This document shows positions 42,503 through 51,417 of a stretch of 64,000 nt of DNA, in pieces. The position numbers were made by a program, and so were the translations under genes. Within the stretch, counting starts at the first letter, position 1; each line of letters begins with the position of its first letter. Under the pieces are notes generated by a model, which ran no database searches, was not told where the DNA came from, and saw only the letters and a list, made by a program, of their open reading frames with translations. The stretch is from Verrucomicrobiota bacterium (GTDB taxonomy: Bacteria > Verrucomicrobiota > Verrucomicrobiia > Opitutales > Opitutaceae): contig JAEYUW010000002.1 of the NCBI GenBank assembly GCA_023432225.1, forward strand, positions 186,001 through 250,000, in the 5' to 3' direction.

Positions 42503-43537
42503 TTAGTAGTGCTTCACGTAGCCGTTGCGTCGGAGCTTCTCGAGCCAGCGTTCCTGCGCTTGACGGGCGTATTGTTGGACGAGCATGCGCTCGATCTGGT
42601 CACGAACTTCGTCGAGCGGCTGGATGCCGGCGAATTTGCGTTCTTCCACGTAAAGGAGGAAGGCGCCTTCGGGCATCACGATGAGGTCGCTCGTCTGGCC
42701 CTTTTCGAGGGTGAAGATGACGTCTGAGAATTCCTTGCGGAGGTCGGACTTGCGCTGCCAGCCCCAATCGCCGCCCTTGGTGCGGCGCGGGTCTTGCGAG
42801 TAGAGGCGGGCGAGATCGATGAAGTTGGCGCCGGACTTGAGCTGGTCGAGCACGGGTTGGGCTTTGGCGCGCAGCGCCTCGTCGGATTCGCCTTCGGCGC
42901 GGTTAAACTGGATGAGGCGCAGGTGGACCTGGTCTTCCTGGTAAAAGCGCTCCTTGTTCTCGTCGTAGAAGGTCTGGATCTTGACCGGCGAAACCTGCGT
43001 GGCGGACTTGCGCTGCTGCTGGCGCATGTAGCCGTAGATCATGTCTTCTTCGACTTCCTTGCGGTAATCCTTCTGCGAGATGCCGCGGCCGCGGAGGTAG
43101 GCGAGGAACTTCGAGCGGTCGCCTTCGAACTGCGTGGCGACGATTTCGGCCACCTGGTTGTCGACGAAGCTGGCCGGGACGCGGCGCTTCTCGTCCTTGT
43201 AGAATTCCTTCACGATCAACACGCGGTCGATGAGGTCCTGCACGATCGAATCCTGCAGCGCGGTGATCTTCTCGTTGAACTCGCGCTCGTTGCGGCTCTC
43301 GCGTTGCACCTGCGGAAGGAGCGGGGCGATTTCGCGGCGGATGTCGTCGACCGTGATGACTTTCTCTTCGACCACCGCGGCGATGCCGTTGGCGAACTGG
43401 AGGTTCAGGCGGTCAGCGACGGCCTTTTCGACATTTTCCGGAACCGGAGCGGCCTGCGCACGAGCGAGATTCGGGAGGGCAGTCGACGCGCTCAGCACGA
43501 GGAGAGCGGAGGCGACACGGAGGCGGCGGAACATCAT
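42503..43537 (-). CDS. SurA-like exported peptidyl-prolyl isomerase/chaperone
   Basis: The 344-residue protein has a signal peptide (LRVASALLVLSASTALPNLARAQA), a long N-terminal helical region (IAAVVEEKVITVDDIRREI) as in SurA, and one parvulin domain at about 200-305 (SQDPRRTKGGDWGWQRKSDL). It helps outer-membrane protein folding in the periplasm. Start ATG 43537 overlaps the mfd stop (ATGA), so it is translated with mfd. Confidence 0.88.
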   Translation of the reverse strand: MMFRRLRVASALLVLSASTALPNLARAQAAPVPENVEKAVADRLNLQFANGIAAVVEEKVITVDDIRREIAPLLPQVQRESRNEREFNEKITALQDSIVQDLIDRVLIVKEFYKDEKRRVPASFVDNQVAEIVATQFEGDRSKFLAYLRGRGISQKDYRKEVEEDMIYGYMRQQQRKSATQVSPVKIQTFYDENKERFYQEDQVHLRLIQFNRAEGESDEALRAKAQPVLDQLKSGANFIDLARLYSQDPRRTKGGDWGWQRKSDLRKEFSDVIFTLEKGQTSDLIVMPEGAFLLYVEERKFAGIQPLDEVRDQIERMLVQQYARQAQERWLEKLRRNGYVKHY

Positions 43538-46500
43538 GGGTTCGGAAGATTGGTCAGAAAGACGATGAGTTCTTTCAACCTTGCGGTGGGGGTGGGGGCG
43601 GTCAAGCGGGGAAAGCGGTTGTGGATCTGGATGAAATCGTCGCGCCGGCCACTGTGGCGCAGACACTTCAGGCGTCCGGAATCCGTTTCGACGGACAGCA
43701 GTCCCTTTTGTTCCGCCCGGACGCGGATTTCGGTGACGAGCAAGAGAGCGCGGACTTCGTTGCCGAACTTGCCGAAACGGTCGCGCAACTCGGCCTCGAT
43801 CGCGCGGATCGCGTCGACGTTCTCGGCCATCGCGAGGCGCCGGTAGAAATCGATCCGCAGGCGTGTTTCGCCGATGTAAGCGGCGGGCAGGCGCGCCTGG
43901 ATCTTGGCGAACTCGCCGGCTTCACGCTCGGCCTGTTTGAGGGCGCTGAAGCTGTCGGTCGCCTCGGCGCGCTTGGTGGTCGTGCGGTCGGCGCCTTCGC
44001 CGACGAAGACGAAATCGAGCTTCACGCTCGCGCGCACGGCGGCGGCATGCTTTTCGCCTTTCAGGCGGGCGACGCTTTGCTTGAGCAACTGGCAATACAG
44101 CTCGAAGCCCACGCCGACGATGTGGCCGCTTTGCTCGGCGCCGAGGAGATTGCCGGCGCCACGCAGCTCAAGGTCGCGCATCGCGATGCGGAAGCCGGCG
44201 CCGAGCTGATTGTGCTGGCGAATCGCGCTGAGACGCTGGCGGGCGAGATCCATCACGCGCGCATGGCGGTGCAGCAGCAGATACGCGTAGGCTTGGTGTT
44301 TAAAACGTCCGACGCGGCCGCGGAGCTGGTAGAGTTGCGACAACCCGAAGCGATCCGCGCCTTCGATGATGATCGTGTTGCAGTTCGGGATATCGAGGCC
44401 GCTCTCGATGATCGTGGTGCAGACCAGCACGTCGTAGTTACCCGCCACGAAATCCGTCATCACGTGCTCGAGGTCTTTCTCGTCCATCTTGCCGTGACCG
44501 ACGCCGATGCGGAGCTTCGGCAACAGCTCGCGCAAGCGCGCCGCGACGAGATCGATGCTCATGACGCGATTGTGCAGATAAAAGACCTGCCCGCCGCGCC
44601 GCGTCTCGTGCTGGATGGCTTCCACGACGACTTTCTCGTCGTAGTTTTTCACGATCGTCTGAATCGGCAGGCGGTTGACGGGCGCCGTTTCGATCGTGCT
44701 GAGGTCGCGCGCCCCGGTGAGCGCGAGGTAAAGCGTGCGCGGGATCGGCGTGGCGCTCATCGACAGCATGTCCACGTGCGCGCGCCAGCGTTTGAAGACC
44801 TCCTTGTGTTTCACGCCGAAGCGCTGCTCCTCGTCGATGATCACGAGGCCGAGATCCTTGAATCGCACGTCGCTCTGCACGAGGCGATGTGTGCCGATGA
44901 GAATATCGATCTTGCCGGTCGTGAGCGCCGCGAGGATCTGGTTCTGCTCCTTGCGCGAGCGGAAGCGCGAGACCATCTCCACCGCGACTGGATAACCGGC
45001 CATGCGCTCGCGGAAGGTGTTGAGGTGTTGCTGCGCCAGCACGGTCGTCGGCACGAGCACCGCGACCTGTTTGCCGCCCATCACGGCCTTGAATGCGGCG
45101 CGGATCGCGACCTCGGTCTTGCCGAAACCGACGTCGCCGCACACGAGCCGGTCCATCGGGCGCGTTTTCTCCATGTCGAGTTTCGTCTCGACGATCGCCT
45201 TCGCCTGATCGGGCGTTTCGGTGAACGGGAACGCGGCTTCGAATTCCTTCTGCCACGTCGCGTCGGCAGCGAATGCGTGACCGGGCTGAGCTTCGCGGCG
45301 CGCCTGGATTTGCAGCAGCTCCGCGGCGAGATCGAGCGTCGCGCGCTCGGCGGCGGCGCGGACTTTTTCCCAGCGGCCGGAGCCGACGCGCCCGAGCTGC
45401 GGCTTCACCTTGGCGAGGCCGACGTAGCGGCTGATCAGGTGCGATTCCTGCAGCGGCACGTGCAGCGTCACCTTGTCGTCGAACTCGAGCGAGATGACCT
45501 CGCGGATGCCGTCCGCGGTTTCGAGCCTGGTCAGCCCGCGATAAACCGCGACGCCGTGTTGCAGGTGCACGACGAAGTCGCCCTCCACGAGATCGGCGAA
45601 GTCGAGCAGCTGGTCGACGGCGGACGGAGTGACGAGCGCACGCTTGCTGGCGGTGCGCCGCTGGCGCTTGCGGCCGAAGATTTCCGTTTCGGTGACGGCG
45701 AGGTAGCCGCGGGGGCGCGTCGATGGAGGAAGGGCGAGTCGTCCCGGCGAACCACGTTCGATGCTGTCAGCGGTCGCGGAGGGCGGCTCACCCGGAGGGT
45801 TCGCCCTACCAAACGTCACCTTGAAGCCTTCGTTGACGGCGCCACGCACGAAGCGCGGCTTCAATTTTTTCAGATCGGCGTCCTCGTCGAGGAGTTCCCG
45901 CGTGCGCTGTTCCTCGCCCTCCTTCGCGATGAAGAAATCGACCGCGTAGCCCTCGCGTTGCCAGGCGAGGATTTGCTCCAGGAATTTCCGACGTGCCACG
46001 TCCTCGGCCTCGAGACGTTCGTGGGCGAGCTGATTGTCCTCGGGCAACGAGCGATGGTGGCGCAGCGACTCCGTGTCCCACGTTTGTTCGTCGTCGGTGC
46101 CATCGAAGAGCGTGCTGGCGAGGTCGAGATCGCTGACGCCGAAGAGACGAGCGGCGCGGCCCGCGAGGCGGTCGAGCGTGCGTGCGTCAGCGGGCGCGTT
46201 GTCCAACAGGTCAAAGGCTTCTTCGAGCGCTTGGGGTTCGAGCAGCGTGACGTGGGTTGCAGCGCCGAGATAGTCGAGCAGGGAAGCCTGCGCGCGGGCG
46301 GCGTGGATTTGCGGGGCGGCGGTCAGCGTGATGCGTTCGACGCTCTCGCCCGAGCGTTGCGAGACCGGGTCGAGCGTGCGCACGTCCTCGAGCGTGTCGC
46401 CGAAGAAATCGAGCCGGTAGGGTTGGTGCGCGGTGATCGGGTAGACGTCGACGATGCCGCCGCGCACCGCGTATTGGCCGGGCGCTTCGCAGACGGCCTC

Positions 46501-46977
46501 GCTGTCGTAGTCGAATTGTTTCAGCAGTTCGAGCAGGCCTTGGAACGAGCGCTCCTCGCCTTTGCGCAGTGTGATCTCGCGTTCGGAGAAATCTTCCGGC
46601 GGCGGGACGGGTTGGAGGAGGGCGCCGGGTGTCGTGAGGACCAGCAGCGGGTCGGGTGCGGTGACGGCGTGTTTGCGACCGCGTAGCTTGCTCAACACGC
46701 CGAGGCGGTCGCTGGCGGCGTGAAAGGCCTCGCGCATGTCGCGGCTGTCCGCCTGCGACTCGGGAAACACGAGCACCTCGAGGGCGGTGCGGTTTCCCGC
46801 GGCGCGGTGAAACAACGCGAGATCCTCGGCGAAGGTCTCGAGTTCGCGCGCCTCCTCCAGCACGACGAGCCACGTCGGGGCAGGCGATTCGACGGTCAGT
46901 CGCGTGAGCGCGTAGGCGCGTGCCGGCGGACAGACGCCGGTGATCTTCGTGCGCGATGCGGGAGCGGCCTCGGACAT
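43534..46977 (-). CDS. mfd: Transcription-repair coupling factor Mfd
   Basis: The 1147-residue protein has the Mfd layout: N-terminal UvrB-homology part, RNA-polymerase-interaction region, helicase motifs GDVGFGKTEVA near residue 610 and DEEQRFG near 710, then TRCF C-terminal domain. Mfd removes RNA polymerase stalled at lesions and brings in UvrA. It carries an in-frame insert of about 28 residues rich in Pro, Gly and Ser near 389-417, coded by a repeat-like sequence (45728-45812), in a part expected to be a linker. ATG at 46977. Confidence 0.95.
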   Translation of the reverse strand: MSEAAPASRTKITGVCPPARAYALTRLTVESPAPTWLVVLEEARELETFAEDLALFHRAAGNRTALEVLVFPESQADSRDMREAFHAASDRLGVLSKLRGRKHAVTAPDPLLVLTTPGALLQPVPPPEDFSEREITLRKGEERSFQGLLELLKQFDYDSEAVCEAPGQYAVRGGIVDVYPITAHQPYRLDFFGDTLEDVRTLDPVSQRSGESVERITLTAAPQIHAARAQASLLDYLGAATHVTLLEPQALEEAFDLLDNAPADARTLDRLAGRAARLFGVSDLDLASTLFDGTDDEQTWDTESLRHHRSLPEDNQLAHERLEAEDVARRKFLEQILAWQREGYAVDFFIAKEGEEQRTRELLDEDADLKKLKPRFVRGAVNEGFKVTFGRANPPGEPPSATADSIERGSPGRLALPPSTRPRGYLAVTETEIFGRKRQRRTASKRALVTPSAVDQLLDFADLVEGDFVVHLQHGVAVYRGLTRLETADGIREVISLEFDDKVTLHVPLQESHLISRYVGLAKVKPQLGRVGSGRWEKVRAAAERATLDLAAELLQIQARREAQPGHAFAADATWQKEFEAAFPFTETPDQAKAIVETKLDMEKTRPMDRLVCGDVGFGKTEVAIRAAFKAVMGGKQVAVLVPTTVLAQQHLNTFRERMAGYPVAVEMVSRFRSRKEQNQILAALTTGKIDILIGTHRLVQSDVRFKDLGLVIIDEEQRFGVKHKEVFKRWRAHVDMLSMSATPIPRTLYLALTGARDLSTIETAPVNRLPIQTIVKNYDEKVVVEAIQHETRRGGQVFYLHNRVMSIDLVAARLRELLPKLRIGVGHGKMDEKDLEHVMTDFVAGNYDVLVCTTIIESGLDIPNCNTIIIEGADRFGLSQLYQLRGRVGRFKHQAYAYLLLHRHARVMDLARQRLSAIRQHNQLGAGFRIAMRDLELRGAGNLLGAEQSGHIVGVGFELYCQLLKQSVARLKGEKHAAAVRASVKLDFVFVGEGADRTTTKRAEATDSFSALKQAEREAGEFAKIQARLPAAYIGETRLRIDFYRRLAMAENVDAIRAIEAELRDRFGKFGNEVRALLLVTEIRVRAEQKGLLSVETDSGRLKCLRHSGRRDDFIQIHNRFPRLTAPTPTARLKELIVFLTNLPNP
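45728..45812. repeat. Inverted repeat element inside mfd
   Basis: Arms about 45728-45752 and 45786-45810 are reverse complements with several mismatches (GGAAGGGCGAGTC..GGCGAACC against GGTAGGGCGAACC..GGTGAGCC). It codes in frame for a Pro/Gly/Ser-rich stretch. It resembles the extragenic palindromes elsewhere in the window in size and shape but not sequence. Confidence 0.65.
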
Positions 46978-47082
46978 GCGGAGGTTCTACGGTGCAGCAC
47001 GGTGGGCGCGGCGCAAGCGCGCGACTGACCTCCGTGACTACTTCGCGCTGGACCACCCGCGGCGCTTCCCGAATAAAGCGGC

Positions 47083-47868
47083 ATGGCCTGCACGGTTTTC
47101 ACCATTGCGAATCAGAAGGGTGGCGTCGGTAAGACGACGACCGCCGTGAATCTCGCCGCTGCTCTCGCGGCGCAGAAGATTCACACGCTCGTCGTGGACC
47201 TCGATCCGCAAGCCAACGCCACCAGCGCGCTCGGGGTCGAAAAACAGGAGGGCCGATCGCTCTACAAACCGCTCCATGGCGAGGGCAGCGTGTTCGAGAT
47301 GCTGACGCCGACGCAATGGGAGCACCTCGCGCTGATCCCCTCGGAAGTCGACCTCGCAGCGATCGAGATCGAGCTGGCGCAGCAGGAAAATTACCTGCTC
47401 CGCCTCAAGAGTGTGCTCGATCCGATCCGCAATTCCGGCGGCTACAAGGCGATCGTCATCGATTGCCCGCCCGCGCTCGGCATGCTCTCGATGAATTCGC
47501 TCGCTGCGGCCGATCACCTGCTGATTGCGCTCCAGTGCGAATACATGGCGCTCGAGGGCCTTGGTCAGATTTTGAAGGTCGTCGATCGCCTGAAGAACGC
47601 CGGCGTGAACCCGACGCTCGATGTCGGCGGCATCGTGATGACGATGTTCGACAGCCGCATCAATCTGGCGAAGCAGGTCGTCGAGGAAGTGCGCTCGCAC
47701 TTGCCGGAGAAAATTTTCCAGACCGTCATCCCGCGCACGGTGCGCCTCAGCGAGGCGCCGAGTTTCGGCAAACCGATCTTCGCCTACGATCCGAATGGTC
47801 CCGGCGCTGCGGCCTACAAGGCGCTGGCGAAGGAAGTGATCGAGCGGTTCAAGCTGACGGAGAAGTGA
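47083..47868 (+). CDS. parA: ParA/Soj-family ATPase
   Basis: The 261-residue protein has the deviant Walker A KGGVGKTTT (12-20), VVDLDPQANATSALG, and IDCPPALGMLSMNSLAAAD, as in chromosomal Soj/ParA. ParA segregates DNA together with ParB; no parB or parS is seen next to it. It is divergent from mfd with a 105-base gap. ATG at 47083. It may be an orphan member serving another cargo. Confidence 0.92.
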   Translation: MACTVFTIANQKGGVGKTTTAVNLAAALAAQKIHTLVVDLDPQANATSALGVEKQEGRSLYKPLHGEGSVFEMLTPTQWEHLALIPSEVDLAAIEIELAQQENYLLRLKSVLDPIRNSGGYKAIVIDCPPALGMLSMNSLAAADHLLIALQCEYMALEGLGQILKVVDRLKNAGVNPTLDVGGIVMTMFDSRINLAKQVVEEVRSHLPEKIFQTVIPRTVRLSEAPSFGKPIFAYDPNGPGAAAYKALAKEVIERFKLTEK

Positions 47869-47890
47869 GCGAGGGCGGGAGTTCGAGCGA

Positions 47891-47939
47891 AGGCCTCACA
47901 TAAGGTGAGGCCCTACAGCTGGTCCGGCTGAAGCCGGAC
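47891..47939. repeat. Two hairpin palindromes after parA
   Basis: GGCCTCAC/GTGAGGCC at 47891-47911 and GGTCCGGCT/AGCCGGACC at 47920-47939, the second with a 2-base loop. They lie between parA (stop 47868) and the first permease. Confidence 0.85.
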
Positions 47940-47997
47940 CTACTTCTCGCTCCGCTTGCGCTTTCCGATTTCTGCGGCTTACTGCTCGACCTCTCGC

Positions 47998-48810
47998 ATG
48001 TTCGCCTCGCTGGGCAAATATTTCGCCGCGTTCACCGTCGGTCTCCAAAGTAACCTGATCTACCGGGTGAACTTTGCCGTGCGCGGGTTCTTTTCGTTCT
48101 TCCACCTGATCGTCGTGTTCATCCTGTGGGGCGCGGCGTATGCGGGGAATCCGTCGATCGGCGGCTTCAGCCTGGCGCAGACGATCACCTACTTCGTGGC
48201 GCTGATCGTCGTGCAGTTCATGATCGGGGCGTTCAACGAGGACTACCAGATCAGCGAGGAAATCCGGAACGGGCTCATCAATCAGTTCCTGCTCAAGCCG
48301 GTGAACTACTTTGCCTACCGCTTCAGCATCTACCTCGCGGCGCGACTCGTCACCGGCGCGCTGATTCTGCTGCCGCTGGTTGTCTGCTATCCGCTGCTGC
48401 GCGATCATTTGACGATGCCGCACGACCTTTGGCCGTATCTCTACGCGATCCCGGCGTTGCTGATGTCGGCGCTGATCCAGTTCGGCATCGCCTACTGTTT
48501 CGGGATGCTGACGTTTTGGTTCCTCGAAATCCAAGGCTTCGTCATTCTCTCGATGGCGCTCGAGTCGGTGCTCGGTGGGCAGATTTTCCCGCTCGATCTG
48601 CTGCCGAAGTGGCTGTTCGGGCTCTCGGCCGGGTTGCCGTATTTTTATCAAATGTATTTTCCCGTCGCGCTGCTTACCGGGCGCATCAGCGATCCGGTGG
48701 AGGCGGGGCACATGCTCCAGATCCAACTCTTCTGGGTCGTGGTGATTCTCGCTCTCGGGCAATTGCTCTGGCGCCGCGGATTGCGCCTCCACACGGCAGT
48801 GGGCGGCTGA
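47998..48810 (+). CDS. ABC-2 type permease (ABC2_membrane_6-like), first of pair
   Basis: The 270-residue protein has about six hydrophobic segments and the family start YFAAFTVGLQSNLIYRVNF and ISEEIRNGLINQFLLKPVNYF. It should form half of an exporter with the gene at 48945. No ABC ATPase is present within this window near them. ATG at 47998. Confidence 0.82.
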   Translation: MFASLGKYFAAFTVGLQSNLIYRVNFAVRGFFSFFHLIVVFILWGAAYAGNPSIGGFSLAQTITYFVALIVVQFMIGAFNEDYQISEEIRNGLINQFLLKPVNYFAYRFSIYLAARLVTGALILLPLVVCYPLLRDHLTMPHDLWPYLYAIPALLMSALIQFGIAYCFGMLTFWFLEIQGFVILSMALESVLGGQIFPLDLLPKWLFGLSAGLPYFYQMYFPVALLTGRISDPVEAGHMLQIQLFWVVVILALGQLLWRRGLRLHTAVGG

Positions 48811-48813
48811 ATC

Positions 48814-48946
48814 AATTGCGGATTGCGGAATGCGGATTTCGGAGTGAACCAACCCAATAACAGTTTTTCTTTAATGTGCGCCGTGCTGATCCGGCGTGAC
48901 GAGCTCGTTTTCGCCAATCCGCATTCTGCAGTCCGCAATCCGCAAT
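48814..48946. repeat. Inverted repeat element, family B, copy 2
   Basis: Left arm about 48814-48843 and right arm about 48912-48946 made of GCGGATT/AATCCGC units as in copy 1 at 29763-29858. The right arm ends on the ATG of the second permease gene (48945). Confidence 0.85.
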
Positions 48947-49739
48947 GAGCCTCGCCCACTACGCCCGCATCTGGTTCGCCTCGGCCCGTTATGCGGTCGT
49001 GCGCACGCTGATGTTTCGCGGGGACTTCTTCGTCTGGGCGCTCGTCGAACTTTTCTGGATGACGGTGAACGTGCTCATGGTTTCGGTCATTTACGAGCAC
49101 ACGGACACCGTCGCCGGGTGGACCAAATACCAGATGATGCTCCTCGTCGGCACCTCGATGCTGATCCAGCGCTTCCTGATGGGGTTTTTCTGGAGCAGCA
49201 TTTTCGAGATGGGCCGCAACATCCGCACGGGCAACTTCGACTTCTTCCTCGCTCAGCCCGGCAACGTCATGTTCACGGCCACGACGCGGAAGCTCGACCC
49301 GGACAGCCTCATCAACTCGCTCGTCGCGCTCTCCGTCGTGATCTACTCCGCGCGCCAGCTCCATCTCACGCCGGGGCTAGGCGACATGGCTCTCTACGCC
49401 TTGCTGGTTTTCTGCGGCGTCGTGATTCACTACAGCGTGCTGGTGCTTTCGATCTCGGCGGCGTTTTGGATGACCAGTGCGCAAGGCATCGAGGGGAGCT
49501 ATTTCACTTTAAGTGAATTTTCCCGTCTGCCGCGGCAGGCATTCGTGGGACTGACCAAGATCGCGTTCGTCTGGGTGCTGCCGATGGTGCTCGTGAGCAA
49601 TGTGCCCGCGCACACGCTGCTGCACGGGTTTGACTGGCGGCTCACGCTGTGGGTCGTCGGTCTCGCGGCGGCGTGGTTCGGCGTGACCGTTTACGTTTTT
49701 CATCGCGGGCTGCGGCGCTACTCGAGCGCGAGTTCGTGA
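48945..49739 (+). CDS. ABC-2 type permease (ABC2_membrane_6-like), second of pair
   Basis: The 264-residue protein has about six hydrophobic segments, with FFVWALVELFWMTVNVLMV early and RTGNFDFFLAQPGNVMF in the first cytoplasmic loop, as in two-permease ABC-2 systems. With the gene at 47998 it should form the membrane part of an exporter. The start codon is inside the right arm of repeat B. Confidence 0.82.
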   Translation: MSLAHYARIWFASARYAVVRTLMFRGDFFVWALVELFWMTVNVLMVSVIYEHTDTVAGWTKYQMMLLVGTSMLIQRFLMGFFWSSIFEMGRNIRTGNFDFFLAQPGNVMFTATTRKLDPDSLINSLVALSVVIYSARQLHLTPGLGDMALYALLVFCGVVIHYSVLVLSISAAFWMTSAQGIEGSYFTLSEFSRLPRQAFVGLTKIAFVWVLPMVLVSNVPAHTLLHGFDWRLTLWVVGLAAAWFGVTVYVFHRGLRRYSSASS

Positions 49740-49768
49740 GGCGTCGTTCGTTCGTGGGCGCAAAAGCC

Positions 49769-49843
49769 ATGAGCAACGGTCAGCCGCCGGTGCCGCGTGC
49801 GGGCGTCGATGGGATGGACAACTTGCCGCAATTCGACTTTTGA
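49769..49843 (+). CDS. Possible small peptide (24 aa) before rnc
   Basis: A 24-codon ORF, MSNGQPPVPRAGVDGMDNLP then QFDF, ends 15 bases before the rnc ATG. No Shine-Dalgarno is visible and the amino acid composition is only mildly unusual. It could be a leader peptide or chance. Confidence 0.2.
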   Translation: MSNGQPPVPRAGVDGMDNLPQFDF

Positions 49844-49858
49844 AAAGGACCGCGCCGT

Positions 49859-50563
49859 ATGCCGCACACCGCCCAACTCATCGCTCTGCAAAAACGCCTT
49901 GGTTACACCTTCCGCAATCCGGCGTTGCTCGACGAGGCGTTGCGGCACGCGTCTTATCTGCAGGACCATCCGGAGGAGGGCGCACACAACCAGCGCCTTG
50001 AGTTTCTCGGTGACTCCGTGCTGCATTTTATCCTCACCGACGCGTTGTTTCGGCAGTTCACTGGGGAGCGCGAAGGTGTGCTCAGCCGCCGACGGGCGGG
50101 GCTGACCAAAGGCGAATTTCTCAGTCAGCTCGCGCGTGATCTGGGGGTCGAGGCCGGTTTGCAACTTGGCCAGAGCGAGGAAGACGCCGGCGGGCGTGGT
50201 CGTGCCTCGATTCTCGAGGACGCACTCGAGGCGATCATCGGCGCGATCTATCTCGATAGCGATTTCTCGACCGTGCAAGCGGTCGTCACGAATTGGTATG
50301 GCTCAATCCCTGGGCGTCTCGCGCTCACGGAAGGAAAAGAGAACCCGAAAGGACAACTGCAGGAAATCGTCCAGCCGGAGCACGGCAACGGTGCGCTGCG
50401 CTACGACGTCGTGAACGCCACCGGCCCTAAGCACGCGCGTGAATACGAAGTGTCGGTTTTTCTCAACGACCAGTTTCTCGGATCCGGGAAGGGCACTTCG
50501 AAGAAGAGCGCCGAGGAGGACGCCGCCCGCGCGGCGTTGGTGACGTTGCGGACGCACGGGTAA
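49859..50563 (+). CDS. rnc: Ribonuclease III
   Basis: The 234-residue protein has the RNase III signature NQRLEFLGDSVL (44-55), ILEDALEAIIGAIYLD with the second acidic cluster, and a double-stranded RNA-binding domain at about 160-234. It cleaves double-stranded RNA and matures rRNA. A weak AAAAGGA precedes the ATG. The preceding permease gene ends 119 bases upstream. Confidence 0.97.
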   Translation: MPHTAQLIALQKRLGYTFRNPALLDEALRHASYLQDHPEEGAHNQRLEFLGDSVLHFILTDALFRQFTGEREGVLSRRRAGLTKGEFLSQLARDLGVEAGLQLGQSEEDAGGRGRASILEDALEAIIGAIYLDSDFSTVQAVVTNWYGSIPGRLALTEGKENPKGQLQEIVQPEHGNGALRYDVVNATGPKHAREYEVSVFLNDQFLGSGKGTSKKSAEEDAARAALVTLRTHG

Positions 50564-50605
50564 GGCGGCGGGATTTACCGCGGGCGAGCCGGAGGCAGCG
50601 AACCC

Positions 50606-50675
50606 GTGGAGCGGAATTCGTCAGAATTTCGCCACTCACGACGCGCTTCGCGAAAGCCTCACGGCTTCCGCTACA
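50606..50675. repeat. Composite hairpin repeat, family C, copy 2
   Basis: This is the reverse-complement copy of the element at 38887-38948: outer arms GTGGAGCGGAA and TTCCGCTACAC, inner hairpins around GAATTC and GAAAGCC. It lies between rnc and the convergent gluconokinase. Confidence 0.85.
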
Positions 50676-50693
50676 CCGACAGCGATCCCGGCG

Positions 50694-51197
50694 TTATTTC
50701 ACCGCGGCGAGAATCTTCGCCAGCAGGGCGTCCGGGGTTTCGCGGATGTCGAGCTCGAGAGCGCCTTTGGGATGTTCGAGCGCCTCGAACTGGCTTTTCA
50801 CCAACTCGGCCTTCATGAAATGGCCTTTGCGACGGCTCACGCGCGCGAGGATCGTTTCATAGTCGCCGTTCAGAAACACGACGGTGACGGGGTGCTGCGC
50901 GTCGCCGGCGAGGACTTCGCGGTATTTTTCCTTCAACGCCGAGCAGGTGAAGACTGCGCTGTGTCCCGCGTCGATGGTGGCATTCATCTTCGCGCGGATT
51001 GCGGCGAGCCACGGCGCGCGGTCGGCGTCGTCGAGGGGCGTGCCACTCGCCATTTTGGCCTTGTTGGACTCCGAATGAAAATCGTCCGCCTCGAAATACG
51101 GCCAACCCAGCGCGGCCGCGGCGCGGCGACCGAGCGTCGATTTGCCGGAGCCAGCGACACCCATGATGAGAAGAATGCGAGGGGAGGAGACGAACAC
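50694..51197 (-). CDS. gntK: Gluconokinase
   Basis: The 167-residue protein has the Walker A GVAGSGKST (13-21), FEADDFHSESNKAKMASGTPL as in GntK, and TCSALKEKYREVL. It phosphorylates gluconate to 6-phosphogluconate. I choose GTG at 51197 because the family begins just before the P-loop. The open frame to 51278 adds residues with no match. It is convergent with rnc. Confidence 0.92.
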   Translation of the reverse strand: MFVSSPRILLIMGVAGSGKSTLGRRAAAALGWPYFEADDFHSESNKAKMASGTPLDDADRAPWLAAIRAKMNATIDAGHSAVFTCSALKEKYREVLAGDAQHPVTVVFLNGDYETILARVSRRKGHFMKAELVKSQFEALEHPKGALELDIRETPDALLAKILAAVK

Positions 51198-51417
51198 GAA
51201 GGGGCCGATTGAGCAGGCGCGCGCGGGTGGGGCAAGCCGAAGGTCGGTCAGGTCGTCATAAGTGCAAACATCCGGCATCGAGGTCCGCCGGCGGGTGAAT
51301 TTCGAACGTCAAATGGACCGTGCGCGTCTAAGGCCGAAAGCCCCCAGCGCGTCGCACCGTTACCCGACCTTCCCAGCGTCCTGGACGGCCTCCGCACTTG
51401 GCAAACGCCTGACCGCC

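Noticed and set aside
43621..46686. 1021-codon open frame on the plus strand opposite mfd
   Set aside because: It is exactly antisense to a clear mfd gene and has no recognisable protein features; such long frames are common opposite GC-rich genes.
51198..51417. Riboswitch before the membrane protein at 51418
   Set aside because: An ECF-like protein would fit a vitamin riboswitch, but I found no conserved core of a thiamine, cobalamin or other known class.
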